Assembly: GCF_002954245.1 (NCBI RefSeq)
Contig: NZ_PPTG01000048.1
Span: forward strand, 434,001 to 498,000
Direction: 5' to 3'
Source: Cryobacterium aureum
GTDB lineage: Bacteria > Actinomycetota > Actinomycetes > Actinomycetales > Microbacteriaceae
DNA length: 64,000 nt
Numbering within the stretch: position 1 is the first letter of the stretch; the number at the start of each line of letters is the position of its first letter. Positions 49,679 through 57,273 of this stretch are shown here, one piece after another. The notes beneath the pieces were generated by a model that was not told the DNA's origin, did no database searches, and saw only the letters and a program-made list of their open reading frames with translations. Position numbers and translations under genes: made by a program.

Positions 49679-49849
49679 TGCCCGTTGCGGCTGTGTCGCA
49701 TGTACCCGTGGCTTGGCACTGATCACAACGAGGTCGTCGACGACCGCGGGCTGGCCCTCGGTCTCAGCAATTCAGCACTCGTGTTCGCCGCCATCGGTGC
49801 CGGACTGGGCGCGTTCGCGGCCTTCGGTCGCAAGATCACGCGCGCCTGA
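49679..49849 (+). pseudogene. Short frame, probable C-terminal remnant of a membrane protein
   Basis: An open stretch with an ATG at 49700 encodes 49 residues: a polar start (W-L-G-T-D-H-N-E-V-V) and one hydrophobic helix (S-A-L-V-F-A-A-I-G-A-G-L-G-A-F-A-A-F-G) ending in R-K-I-T-R-A. It looks like the tail of a larger membrane protein but I cannot name the family. It could also be a genuine small membrane protein. Confidence 0.35.
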
Positions 49850-49851
49850 GC

Positions 49852-49942
49852 ATGGCAACCCGACTGCCTGCCCGATGGACGATGCTGGCTGTCGCCAGCC
49901 TCATTGCTGCCCTCAGCGTGAGTGCTGCGTCGACGGACACTA
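49852..49942 (+). pseudogene. Truncated start of a signal- or membrane-anchored protein
   Basis: An ATG two bases after the previous stop begins a basic N-terminus (M-A-T-R-L-P-A-R-W) and a hydrophobic segment (M-L-A-V-A-S-L-I-A-A-L-S-V-S-A), like an export signal. After ~30 codons it reaches the 9-bp repeat and then runs antisense through the DUF222 gene, so any original gene is broken here. Confidence 0.3.
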
Positions 49943-49947
49943 GAACG
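49939..49947. repeat. Left copy of a 9-bp direct repeat flanking the DUF222/HNH gene
   Basis: ACTAGAACG, overlapping the stop codon of the DUF222/HNH gene. The second copy is at 52026-52034. Confidence 0.6.
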
Positions 49948-51811
49948 GGTGGGGGTCAGGGTTCCCGGCTTTGTCGGTGTCCCAGGCGGAGGTCCACGGG
50001 TTGGGCACGAGTGGTGGTGCTGGCGCGCCCGGCGGTGGCGGGGGTTCTGGTGGCGCGGTTTGTTGTAGGTGGGGGCTGATTCGGGTGGCGGGGTCGGTGG
50101 CGTAGTGCTTGCCGGCGGGGCTGGTCCAGTGCAGGGTTCCGTCGGGGTCAGCGACGGCCGTCCAGTCGCTGAAGTGCTTCAGGTTGTGGTGCGCCGGGGA
50201 GAGGAAGTGCAGGTTGGTGGCGGTGGTGGGGCCGCCGAATTGTTTGTCGACGGTGTGGTCGAGGTCGCTGTGGCCGGCGGAGCGGTTACAGCCGGGGAAG
50301 CGGCAGGTGCCATCCCGCAGCCGCAGATATTTCTTCAGACTCGCCGGCACCCGGAACGGCGTGGCGCTGACGTCGAGGACAATGCCGGTGTGCGGGTGGG
50401 TGAGGATGCGCAGGAAACTCGTCGCCGTGCCGGCGAGGCGCCGGGCGGTTTCCGGGTCGATCGGCCCGTAGCCTTCGAGGTCGCCGGGTTCGTCGCTTTT
50501 TCCCAGGAGGGTGAGGACCGGGACGGTGATGTTGACGTTGGCGGTGAGTCCGGCGCCGAGGCCGCTGCCGGTGACTCCCTGCTGGAGGAGGTCGATGGCG
50601 ACGTCGGCGCGCAGCTGACTGAGGGTGCGGGGTTCGCCCGGGCCTTGCAGGCTGAGGGCGGCGTCGGTGACCCGGGTATAGATACCTTGCAGGTCGTCGC
50701 CAGCGGCGCGCAACCAGAGCGTTGCCATACCGTCTTTGTCGGGGAAGAACAGCACCCGGCGATCGGAGAGGCACTTGGCGCGGCGCACGGTAATGCTGTC
50801 AGGGTGGAACCGTTCCCGGAGCTTGCGGGCTTTGCCGTCGAACTGCGTCGCGGTGAGGCGTTTGGCGTGCGGCAGCAACATCGCCTCGAGTTCGGCGCGG
50901 GCGGGCTGCGGCACGGAACCGAGCTGCTCGAGCACTCGGCGGGCATGGCGGAGGGAAATGTCTCCGGCGCGGAGCGCGGTGAGAGTATCGGGCCGCTCGA
51001 CCACCAGTTGCCGGCTCTCCTGCAGGAGCCCGGACGCGGTACCGCCCGGAATGCGCAGCGCACACGCCATCTCCGCCACGAGGCCCTGCTGCGCGGCGAA
51101 GGTCGCGTCCCAGTCATGCTCATGCTCGCGACCGGCCTGGGGGCGGCCGGTCTCGGCAGTGTTAGTGGTGTAGTCCCACGCCTCGGTGAGAACCTCAGCC
51201 TTGCTCGCCTGCGCCCACGCGATGACCCTCTCGAAGTAGAGCACCCGGTCAACGAACTGCGCCTGATGCCGCTGGAACGGACTCAAAACGTCGGCCAGAC
51301 CACTATCGGCCGGACCACTGTCAGCCGCACTGCTGTCGAACGGTATCGGCTGGCCCGGCTCGTCGTCACTGTCATGCTCGGTGCGGAGGTACTCGATGTA
51401 GAGGAACTCCTCACGCAGGTCGTCAACGAACCGGTGCTCGGGCGGCACAGCGGCAAAGACCTCGGTCAGGTCCAGGCCGGCCGGCAGAGGCGGGCCCGCC
51501 GGCATCTCACGGCGGTAGGACGCCCGGCCGACAGGCTCCGGACCAACAGACTCCGAACCGACAGCATTCGCTGCGAAGGGGTCCGTTACGAAGGGGTCCG
51601 GGCTGACGGGCGCAGTATCGACGTCTTCGAGGGCATCGTACGGAGCGAACTGCCCAAGGCCCTCGGCGATCTCGACCCGAAAGTCGGCCTGACACAGCGC
51701 CCAGAACGCATCAAACTCGGCACGCTCCTCGGGCGCGGAAGGCCAGTAACCGTGGGCGGCGAAGAACGGATCGACGAGGCCCGGCTGGGGGGTGTCGCCG
51801 CTCTGGCTCAT
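49940..51811 (-). CDS. DUF222 / HNH endonuclease domain protein (13E12 type)
   Basis: 623 residues. A long acidic N-terminal region with short degenerate repeats (G-S-E-S-V-G-P-E-P-V-G; D-S-G-P-A-D-S-G-L-A-D; at DNA level CGAAGGGGTCCG twice at 51574-51600) precedes the DUF222 helical domain (~200-450). The HNH motif follows (C-R-F-P-G-C, L-D-H-T-V-D, N-L-H-F-L-S-P-A-H-H-N-L-K-H; ~515-565) and a Pro-rich tail. Members are multicopy in many actinobacteria and suspected to be mobile or homing-like; their function is unproven. The ATG at 51811 has a leaderless -10 box. Confidence 0.93.
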   Translation of the reverse strand: MSQSGDTPQPGLVDPFFAAHGYWPSAPEERAEFDAFWALCQADFRVEIAEGLGQFAPYDALEDVDTAPVSPDPFVTDPFAANAVGSESVGPEPVGRASYRREMPAGPPLPAGLDLTEVFAAVPPEHRFVDDLREEFLYIEYLRTEHDSDDEPGQPIPFDSSAADSGPADSGLADVLSPFQRHQAQFVDRVLYFERVIAWAQASKAEVLTEAWDYTTNTAETGRPQAGREHEHDWDATFAAQQGLVAEMACALRIPGGTASGLLQESRQLVVERPDTLTALRAGDISLRHARRVLEQLGSVPQPARAELEAMLLPHAKRLTATQFDGKARKLRERFHPDSITVRRAKCLSDRRVLFFPDKDGMATLWLRAAGDDLQGIYTRVTDAALSLQGPGEPRTLSQLRADVAIDLLQQGVTGSGLGAGLTANVNITVPVLTLLGKSDEPGDLEGYGPIDPETARRLAGTATSFLRILTHPHTGIVLDVSATPFRVPASLKKYLRLRDGTCRFPGCNRSAGHSDLDHTVDKQFGGPTTATNLHFLSPAHHNLKHFSDWTAVADPDGTLHWTSPAGKHYATDPATRISPHLQQTAPPEPPPPPGAPAPPLVPNPWTSAWDTDKAGNPDPHPF

Positions 51812-51817
51812 AGAACA

Positions 51818-51823
51818 AGTGTA
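51818..51823 (-). promoter_or_regulatory. -10 box of the DUF222/HNH gene (leaderless)
   Basis: TACACT on the minus strand, six bases, then the ATG at 51811. Confidence 0.6.
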
Positions 51824-51933
51824 CCAAGCCCAACCCCTGAAGTCGAGGCATTCTCAAATAAATTGGGATATCCATGCGAAGCTGAATTCGCACTGACACT
51901 CACGTTTCCCAGACCGGCGAGTGTTGTCCCTCG

Positions 51934-51947
51934 GACCGGAACCGGTC
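51934..51947. repeat. Inverted repeat between the DUF222 and tetR genes
   Basis: GACCGG-AA-CCGGTC, a perfect 6+2+6 palindrome in the shared upstream region. No function assigned. Confidence 0.5.
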
Positions 51948-52025
51948 ATTTTCCTCGAGTTTCAAGACGACTTGTACACCGAACTTTCGACGCCGAACGG
52001 CTGCTACTAGTAACTAGATCTAGTG

Positions 52026-52034
52026 ACTAGAACG
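52026..52034. repeat. Right copy of the 9-bp direct repeat flanking the DUF222/HNH gene
   Basis: ACTAGAACG, identical to 49939-49947, located inside the ACTAG array upstream of tetR. Confidence 0.6.
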
Positions 52035-52035
52035 T

Positions 52036-52041
52036 TATGCT
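52036..52041 (+). promoter_or_regulatory. -10 box of the tetR gene (leaderless)
   Basis: TATGCT, six bases, then the ATG at 52048. Confidence 0.62.
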
Positions 52042-52047
52042 AGTTGT

Positions 52048-52677
52048 ATGGATACAGGGGAAAACGGAGCGATTCGGCGGCGGACGGCCCAGGCCGCCAG
52101 CACACGGTCGGAGATCGTTATGGCGGCCGGGCGGTTGATGCTGGAGCGCGGCTACGTCGGCACGTCGGTCGCGGCCATTGCGGGGGAGGCCGGCGTGGTA
52201 GTTCAGACGATTTACAACTCGGTGGGGTCGAAGGCTGAGCTGCTCGCCGCGGTGCTGGATCGGGTGGCCGCTGAGCCGGGGGCGCCGGCGCTGCTGTCGG
52301 GAGTGACCAGGGAACGCATTGCCGAAGCACGCACCGCTACCGAGGTCATCCGCATTCTGGCTCGTTCAAGCGCATTGGTGAACGAGCGCACCTCGGGCAT
52401 TCTGCGCATTGTCAGCGAAGCTGCGGTCGTTGACCCCGATGTGGGGGAGTTCGAGCAGAAGCGCGATGCGGCGCGGCTTCACGGCTTCGGTGAGGTGGCG
52501 GCGGCGTTGCGCGAGAAACGCGGCCTGCGCGGGGGACTGAGCGACCACGAGGCGGCGGCGACGATGTGGGCGCTGGCCCATCCGCAGACCTATCGCTCGC
52601 TCGTTTTGTCGCTCGGCTGGTCGACCGAGGCCTACCTGAACTGGCTGGAAAAGTCGCTTCTGGCGGCCCTGCTTTAG
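52048..52677 (+). CDS. TetR-family transcriptional regulator
   Basis: 209 residues. The N-terminal helix-turn-helix (~20-65; R-S-E-I-V-M-A-A-G-R-L-M-L-E-R-G-Y then S-V-A-A-I-A-G-E-A-G-V-V-V-Q-T-I-Y) is typical and the C-terminal ligand domain is helical. No obvious partner transporter or enzyme adjoins it: upstream is the divergent DUF222 gene and downstream an ABC-F ATPase with its own promoter. Autoregulation through the ACTAG array is likely. The ligand is unknown. Confidence 0.92.
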   Translation: MDTGENGAIRRRTAQAASTRSEIVMAAGRLMLERGYVGTSVAAIAGEAGVVVQTIYNSVGSKAELLAAVLDRVAAEPGAPALLSGVTRERIAEARTATEVIRILARSSALVNERTSGILRIVSEAAVVDPDVGEFEQKRDAARLHGFGEVAAALREKRGLRGGLSDHEAAATMWALAHPQTYRSLVLSLGWSTEAYLNWLEKSLLAALL

Positions 52678-52710
52678 GCATCCGTGTGCCGAGCACAGCC
52701 TGAAGGCAAA

Positions 52711-52716
52711 TATACT
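52711..52716 (+). promoter_or_regulatory. -10 box of the ABC-F gene
   Basis: TATACT predicts a start near 52723 and a leader of about 62 nt. No clear Shine-Dalgarno precedes the GTG. Confidence 0.5.
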
Positions 52717-52784
52717 AGTGAGTTGGACCGCTCTGGCCCACTCACACTTCACACCCGTACAAACACTTCGAATGGACTATTGCT

Positions 52785-54383
52785 GTGCTCAACGTGCAAG
52801 ATCTCGAAATCCGCGTTGGAGCCCGCGTGCTCATGGAGGGCGTCAACTTCCGCGTCGCGAGCGGTGACAAGATCGGCCTCGTCGGTCGTAACGGCGCCGG
52901 CAAGACGACCCTGACGAAGACGCTCGCGGGGGAGACGAACCCGACCAAGGGTTCGATTAGTCATTCGGGGGAGATCGGATATTTGCCGCAGGACCCGCGT
53001 GCGGGCGACCCGACCATGCTCGCTCGCACCCGCATCCTCGATGCCCGCGGCCTCGGCACTATCGCGCTGGGCATGCACGAGTCCAGCCTGGCTATGGCCG
53101 ACCCCGATCCCAAGATCAGTGCAGCCGCCATGAAGAAATACGGTCGCCTGACCGACGAATTCAACGGTCTTGGCGGCTACTCAGCCGAAGCCGAAGCCGC
53201 CTCCATCGCGAGCAACCTGAAGCTGCCAGACCATATCCTCGACCAGGCCCTCAGTACCCTCTCCGGTGGTCAGCGTCGCCGCATCGAACTCGCCCGGATC
53301 CTGTTCTCGGCGGCCGAGATGATGATCCTCGATGAGCCCACCAACCACCTTGACGCCGACTCGGTGGCCTGGCTGCGCGAGTTCGTCAAGAACTACAAGG
53401 GCGGTGTCATCATCATCAGCCACGACATCGAACTGGTCGGCGAGACGGTCAACCGCGTGTTCTACCTCGATGCGAACCGCATGATGATCGACATCTACAA
53501 CATGAACTGGAAGAACTACCTACTCCAGCGCACAGCGGATGCCGACCGCCGCAAGAAGGAACGCTCCAACGCCGAGAAGAAAGCCTCGACCCTGCAGCTG
53601 CAGGCCGCGAAGTTCGGGGCCAAGGCCAGCAAGGCCGCCGCAGCCCACCAGATGGTGGCTCGTGCCGAGAAACTGCTGTCCGGGCTCGACGCCGTGCGCG
53701 CAGTTGAACGCGTCGCCAAGCTGCGCTTTCCCGAGCCGGCACCCTGTGGTCGTACACCGCTCATGGCCAAGGACTTGTCCAAGAGCTACGGCTCGCTCGA
53801 GATCTTTACGGCAGTCGATCTCGCGATTGACCGTGGGTCCAAGGTCGTTATTCTCGGCCTGAACGGCGCAGGCAAGACCACACTGCTGCGCATGCTCGCC
53901 GGCGTCGATGAGTCCGACACCGGTTCGATTGAACCCGGCCACGGCCTGCGCATCGGCTACTACGCGCAGGAACACGAGACCATCGACGTCAAGCGTTCGG
54001 TGCTTGAGAACATGGTCTCCTCCTCACCGAGCATCACGGAGATGGAAGCTCGCCGGGTGCTCGGTTCGTTCCTGTTCACCGGTGACGACTCGAACAAGCC
54101 GGCCGGTGTGCTCTCCGGTGGCGAGAAGACCCGTCTGGCCCTGGCCATGATCGTCGTTTCCGGCGCCAACGTGCTGCTGCTCGACGAGCCCACAAACAAC
54201 CTCGACCCGGCCAGCCGTGAAGAGATCCTCGATGCCCTGGCGCACTACGCCGGTGCCGTTGTGCTGGTCAGCCACGATGAGGGCGCAGTACAGGCCCTCA
54301 ACCCCGAGCGGGTGCTGATCATGCCCGAGGGAACGGAAGACCACTGGAACAAGGACTACCTCGACCTGATTGAGTTGTCCTAA
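52785..54383 (+). CDS. ABC-F family ATPase
   Basis: 532 residues with two ABC cassettes and no membrane part: P-loops G-R-N-G-A-G-K-T-T and G-L-N-G-A-G-K-T-T, signatures L-S-G-G-Q-R-R-R-I and L-S-G-G-E-K-T-R-L, Walker B D-E-P-T-N-H-L-D and D-E-P-T-N-N-L-D, joined by a basic helical linker (~240-300). ABC-F proteins act on the ribosome as translation factors or antibiotic protectors. The short linker and conserved context suggest a housekeeping factor rather than resistance. GTG start. Confidence 0.94.
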   Translation: MLNVQDLEIRVGARVLMEGVNFRVASGDKIGLVGRNGAGKTTLTKTLAGETNPTKGSISHSGEIGYLPQDPRAGDPTMLARTRILDARGLGTIALGMHESSLAMADPDPKISAAAMKKYGRLTDEFNGLGGYSAEAEAASIASNLKLPDHILDQALSTLSGGQRRRIELARILFSAAEMMILDEPTNHLDADSVAWLREFVKNYKGGVIIISHDIELVGETVNRVFYLDANRMMIDIYNMNWKNYLLQRTADADRRKKERSNAEKKASTLQLQAAKFGAKASKAAAAHQMVARAEKLLSGLDAVRAVERVAKLRFPEPAPCGRTPLMAKDLSKSYGSLEIFTAVDLAIDRGSKVVILGLNGAGKTTLLRMLAGVDESDTGSIEPGHGLRIGYYAQEHETIDVKRSVLENMVSSSPSITEMEARRVLGSFLFTGDDSNKPAGVLSGGEKTRLALAMIVVSGANVLLLDEPTNNLDPASREEILDALAHYAGAVVLVSHDEGAVQALNPERVLIMPEGTEDHWNKDYLDLIELS

Positions 54384-54442
54384 CCACCCTCACCGATTCG
54401 GCGTGGGGTGGTGCCGGTTCGCCTCAAGAAAAGGACCCGTGC

Positions 54443-55684
54443 GTGTTTCCGCTCGAGAAACCATTACGCATCGCGTTGGTCTGCCTGCACACCTCACCCG
54501 GCACTGATCCTGGCTCTGGCGACGCCGGCGGAATGAACGTGGTGGTGCGTCATCAAGCTGAGGCTCTCGGAGCGCTCGGCCACAGCGTGACCATCCTTAC
54601 CCGGCGTTCGTCGTCGGCGCAGCCGCTCTGGGAGTCTCTGGCGCCGGGTGTCGTCCTGCAGTTCTTAGAGGCCGGCCCCGCCGTTACCCTCGCCAAGGGC
54701 GACCACGAGACGTATATCGAGGACTTCGGGGCCGCGATCGCCGCTCTGGAACCTTTCGACATCATCCACTCGCATCACTGGTTTTCAGGCGTGGCCGCGC
54801 TGCCGGTCGCGCGAACCTGGGGCATTCCGCACGTGCAAAGCTTTCACAGCATCGCTGCCGAGGACGGTACGCCGTTGTCGGCCGGTGAACGAGCCGAATC
54901 GCCGGGACGGATGCTTGGGGAGGCTTGGCTCGCTCGAGAATCGGATTCCCTGGTGGCTATCAGTGCGGCAGAGGCCGCAACGATTTCCGGGCGGCTCGGG
55001 GGCCGGGTTAACCGAATCAGCATTGTGCTCCCTGGCGTGGACAGCCAGCTGTTTTCACCTGCGCGTCTTCACCAGCCGCCGGCCAATGCGACCGCCGGTG
55101 GCTACGCCGTCGTCGCGGCCCGGCTCCAGCCGTTGAAAGGCCTTGACCTGGCCATTCACGCCATCGCAGCGCTTCCAAAGAACCGCCGACCCGAGCTGGT
55201 AATTGCCGGCGATGCCTCGGTCGACTATGCCGGATACGTTGACGAACTCCGCCAGCTCGCTGAACGGTCCGGCCTGTCAGACATTCGATTTGTCGGTCCG
55301 CAGTCCCACGCGAACCTGGCCGAACTGTTTCGCGGTGCCCGCCTGGTCCTCGTACCGTCGCACTCGGAGACCTACGGTCTGGTGGCACTGGAAGCGGCAG
55401 CGAGCGGCGTACCAGTCGTCGCTTCGGCGGCCGGGGGACTGCGCGAGGCGGTCGTCGACGGAGTCACCGGACTCGTTCTGGACTCTCGCGATCCGCAGGT
55501 TTGGGCCGATGCGATGGCGCAGATCCTGACCGACCCGACGCGGGCGGTCGAACTGTCCCAGGCCGCTCGCGAGCATGCGCTTCGGCTGGACTGGAGTCGC
55601 TCGGCAGCGTCTCTGGTTCGGGTATACCGCGCACTCCTCGATGAGCCGTCCGAGGTTCGGCAGCAGCACCGCGCCGTCGCCTGA
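54443..55684 (+). CDS. Glycosyltransferase family 4, MshA-like
   Basis: 413 residues with a GT-B fold. The N-terminus has H-T-S-P-G followed by G-D-A-G-G-M-N-V-V-V, the nucleotide-sugar and acceptor loop typical of MshA (first step of mycothiol synthesis) and sucrose-phosphate synthase relatives. The C-terminal half has the E-x7-E donor motif (S-E-T-Y-G-L-V-A-L-E-A). I cannot tell whether it is the real MshA: W/P-rich parts differ and no other mycothiol gene is near. It converges on SURF1 with a 6-base gap. Confidence 0.85.
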   Translation: MFPLEKPLRIALVCLHTSPGTDPGSGDAGGMNVVVRHQAEALGALGHSVTILTRRSSSAQPLWESLAPGVVLQFLEAGPAVTLAKGDHETYIEDFGAAIAALEPFDIIHSHHWFSGVAALPVARTWGIPHVQSFHSIAAEDGTPLSAGERAESPGRMLGEAWLARESDSLVAISAAEAATISGRLGGRVNRISIVLPGVDSQLFSPARLHQPPANATAGGYAVVAARLQPLKGLDLAIHAIAALPKNRRPELVIAGDASVDYAGYVDELRQLAERSGLSDIRFVGPQSHANLAELFRGARLVLVPSHSETYGLVALEAAASGVPVVASAAGGLREAVVDGVTGLVLDSRDPQVWADAMAQILTDPTRAVELSQAAREHALRLDWSRSAASLVRVYRALLDEPSEVRQQHRAVA

Positions 55685-55690
55685 AGCGCG

Positions 55691-56539
55691 CTAAATCCGT
55701 TGCCGGTCGAGCAGCTCGTCCTCAATCTGGGCATCATTGCGCGGTTTCGCCGCCCGCTTGCGGGCACGCTCATCGGCGCGTTCGCGCTCGTCGGGATCTT
55801 CGGCGTTCACGCTGCGATACTCCTCGCGCAGCGCCCAACCGAGACCGACGAAGGCGAGCAGGCCGAAAACGAACCACTGGAACGCGTACGAGAGGTGAGG
55901 TCCCTCGTCTCGGATTGGTTTTGCGACGGCTGTCGGACGTTTCTCGGTGGCAGACGGACTCTCGGTGTCCATTAGGCCGTAGGCTCCGGTATAGGTGGGC
56001 TGGTCGAGGCGTGCGGCAATGGTGGTGAGATTGATCGTCGCCACTTGATCACCAGTGGCGGTGCGCCCGGGAAGGTCGGGTTCACTGGCCTTGAGCCGGG
56101 CGACGACGGTGACCGTTCCGGTCGGCGGTGCCGGCACCGTGTCCGGAGCATCCTGCTCTTGTCCGGTAGGCAGCCAGCCTCGATCGACGATGAAGATCGT
56201 GCCGTCGGAGAGGAGCAGCGGGGTCAGCACTTCGAAACCCGGATTGACGTTGAGCGGGCGGTTGCGCGCGAGCATCTCGTCGTCGGTGAGGTAGGTGCCG
56301 GTCAGCTCCACCGGCATCCACTTCTGTGATTCGTCGAAGTCGGTCAGCTCGGGAAGAGCCTCGGTGACGGGAATCGGGTTCGAGTCGAAGTTGGAATCGA
56401 TCTTGAACAGTTCGGTAAGGGCTTGGTCGCGCCGAGCCAGTTGCCAGACGCCGAGTCCGGAACACACCGTCGCAAAGAGAATGGTGAGTGCGAGATACCC
56501 GGCCCAGCGACGGCTGAAGGCAAACTTCCAGCCCGTCAT
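55691..56539 (-). CDS. SURF1 family protein, cytochrome oxidase assembly
   Basis: 282 residues with the SURF1 layout: an N-terminal membrane helix (~15-36), an extracytoplasmic domain with V-D-R-G-W-L-P near the middle, a second helix (~216-238; H-L-S-Y-A-F-Q-W-F-V-F-G), and a charged cytoplasmic tail. SURF1 helps insert heme a into cytochrome c oxidase, which fits ctaA and ctaB in this window. The ATG overlaps the stop of the small upstream gene (ATGA). Confidence 0.93.
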   Translation of the reverse strand: MTGWKFAFSRRWAGYLALTILFATVCSGLGVWQLARRDQALTELFKIDSNFDSNPIPVTEALPELTDFDESQKWMPVELTGTYLTDDEMLARNRPLNVNPGFEVLTPLLLSDGTIFIVDRGWLPTGQEQDAPDTVPAPPTGTVTVVARLKASEPDLPGRTATGDQVATINLTTIAARLDQPTYTGAYGLMDTESPSATEKRPTAVAKPIRDEGPHLSYAFQWFVFGLLAFVGLGWALREEYRSVNAEDPDERERADERARKRAAKPRNDAQIEDELLDRQRI

Positions 56540-56775
56540 TGTGCATCTCCGACCGGCTCGGGCGCGGCAGCAAGAGGACTCACCACGAGCGGGAAATCGC
56601 GCGCGGCCAAAAACTCACTCAGGTAGTCGACGTGCTCATCGCAGGCCAGCCAGGTTTTCACCCGATCGCTCGAATGGATGCGCGGGTTGCGCCAGTCCAG
56701 CCGCCAACGCCCAGCATCACGGCAGTCAGCCCGGGAGCAGGTTGACGACTGCAGGGGTGCGCCCAGCCCAATCAT
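56536..56775 (-). CDS. Small protein with a possible zinc site
   Basis: 79 residues. C-S-R-A-D-C (Cys13, Cys18) and A-C-D-E-H (Cys45, His48) could bind a metal. The core R-W-R-L-D-W-R-N-P-R-I-H and K-T-W-L-A-C-D-E-H-V-D-Y-L looks highly conserved among Microbacteriaceae from memory. The ATG at 56775 is the first sensible start; the longer open frame upstream is antisense-like. It is coupled to SURF1 by an ATGA overlap and lies 26 bases after the DUF3099 gene, so it may aid oxidase assembly. Function unknown. Confidence 0.8.
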   Translation of the reverse strand: MIGLGAPLQSSTCSRADCRDAGRWRLDWRNPRIHSSDRVKTWLACDEHVDYLSEFLAARDFPLVVSPLAAAPEPVGDAQ

Positions 56776-56801
56776 GGGGCCGGATGCAGCCGCGCGAGCA
56801 C

Positions 56802-57095
56802 TCACTTGACCTCGTCGTCTGAGGTGCGGCTTTCGGTGCCGGTATAGATCTCGACGCTGCCGGGTCGAATCACTTCGGCGCCGCGCGGCGCGATCTTCAC
56901 GTTCGCTACGACGACGGCGAAGTAGGGCAGGGCGATTGCACCGATGGCGCAGACCACCAGCCACCAGCCGTGAACGAAGAGCATCAGCACAATACAGACG
57001 ACACGGATGCCCATTGCAATCGAATATTTGATCATTCGGTTGCGTCGTTCGACCTCCGGGGAGGCGGGGAGCGAGGTGATCGACTGCTGCTTCAT
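56802..57095 (-). CDS. DUF3099 membrane protein
   Basis: 97 residues with two hydrophobic segments (~26-44 and ~47-66) in the DUF3099 pattern, common and uncharacterised in actinobacteria. The ATG at 57095 is the only in-frame start after the predicted transcription start near 57155. It heads the DUF3099/zinc-protein/SURF1 operon. Confidence 0.85.
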   Translation of the reverse strand: MKQQSITSLPASPEVERRNRMIKYSIAMGIRVVCIVLMLFVHGWWLVVCAIGAIALPYFAVVVANVKIAPRGAEVIRPGSVEIYTGTESRTSDDEVK

Positions 57096-57161
57096 GGGTC
57101 CATCGGGTTCGTGAGGGGGTTCATCAGTGGGTTCGCGGGTGCAAGAATTGCGCCTCAACAA

Positions 57162-57167
57162 GCCTAC
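57162..57167 (-). promoter_or_regulatory. -10 box of the DUF3099-SURF1 operon
   Basis: TAGGCT on the minus strand, predicting a start near 57155 and a leader of about 60 nt. Confidence 0.55.
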
Positions 57168-57195
57168 GACTGCACGGCTGGTTTGTTGCACGCCT

Positions 57196-57201
57196 TAAAC
57201 T
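57196..57201 (+). promoter_or_regulatory. -10 box of the fabG-like gene
   Basis: TAAACT on the plus strand, 29 bases from the divergent -10 box, predicting a leader of about 66 nt. Confidence 0.45.
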
Positions 57202-57273
57202 TGAATCTGCCGGGTATTTCGTCTTCCTCGCCCGGCGGCCCGGAATGCCAGCAATCAACAGACTTGGAACTTC

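Larger units (their letters stand above)
52006..52044. promoter_or_regulatory. ACTAG half-site array, putative TetR operator
   Basis: Five ACTAG/CTAGT words lie at 52006, 52013, 52020, 52026 and 52040, including the perfect 12-bp palindrome ACTAGATCTAGT (52013-52024). The array covers the region just before and across the tetR -10 box, where a repressor would block transcription. Confidence 0.6.

Noticed and set aside
50069-52030. 653-codon plus-strand frame opposite the DUF222/HNH gene
   Set aside because: Gly/Val/Glu-rich shadow; the HNH and DUF222 signatures are in the minus frame. It ends in the ACTAG array by chance.
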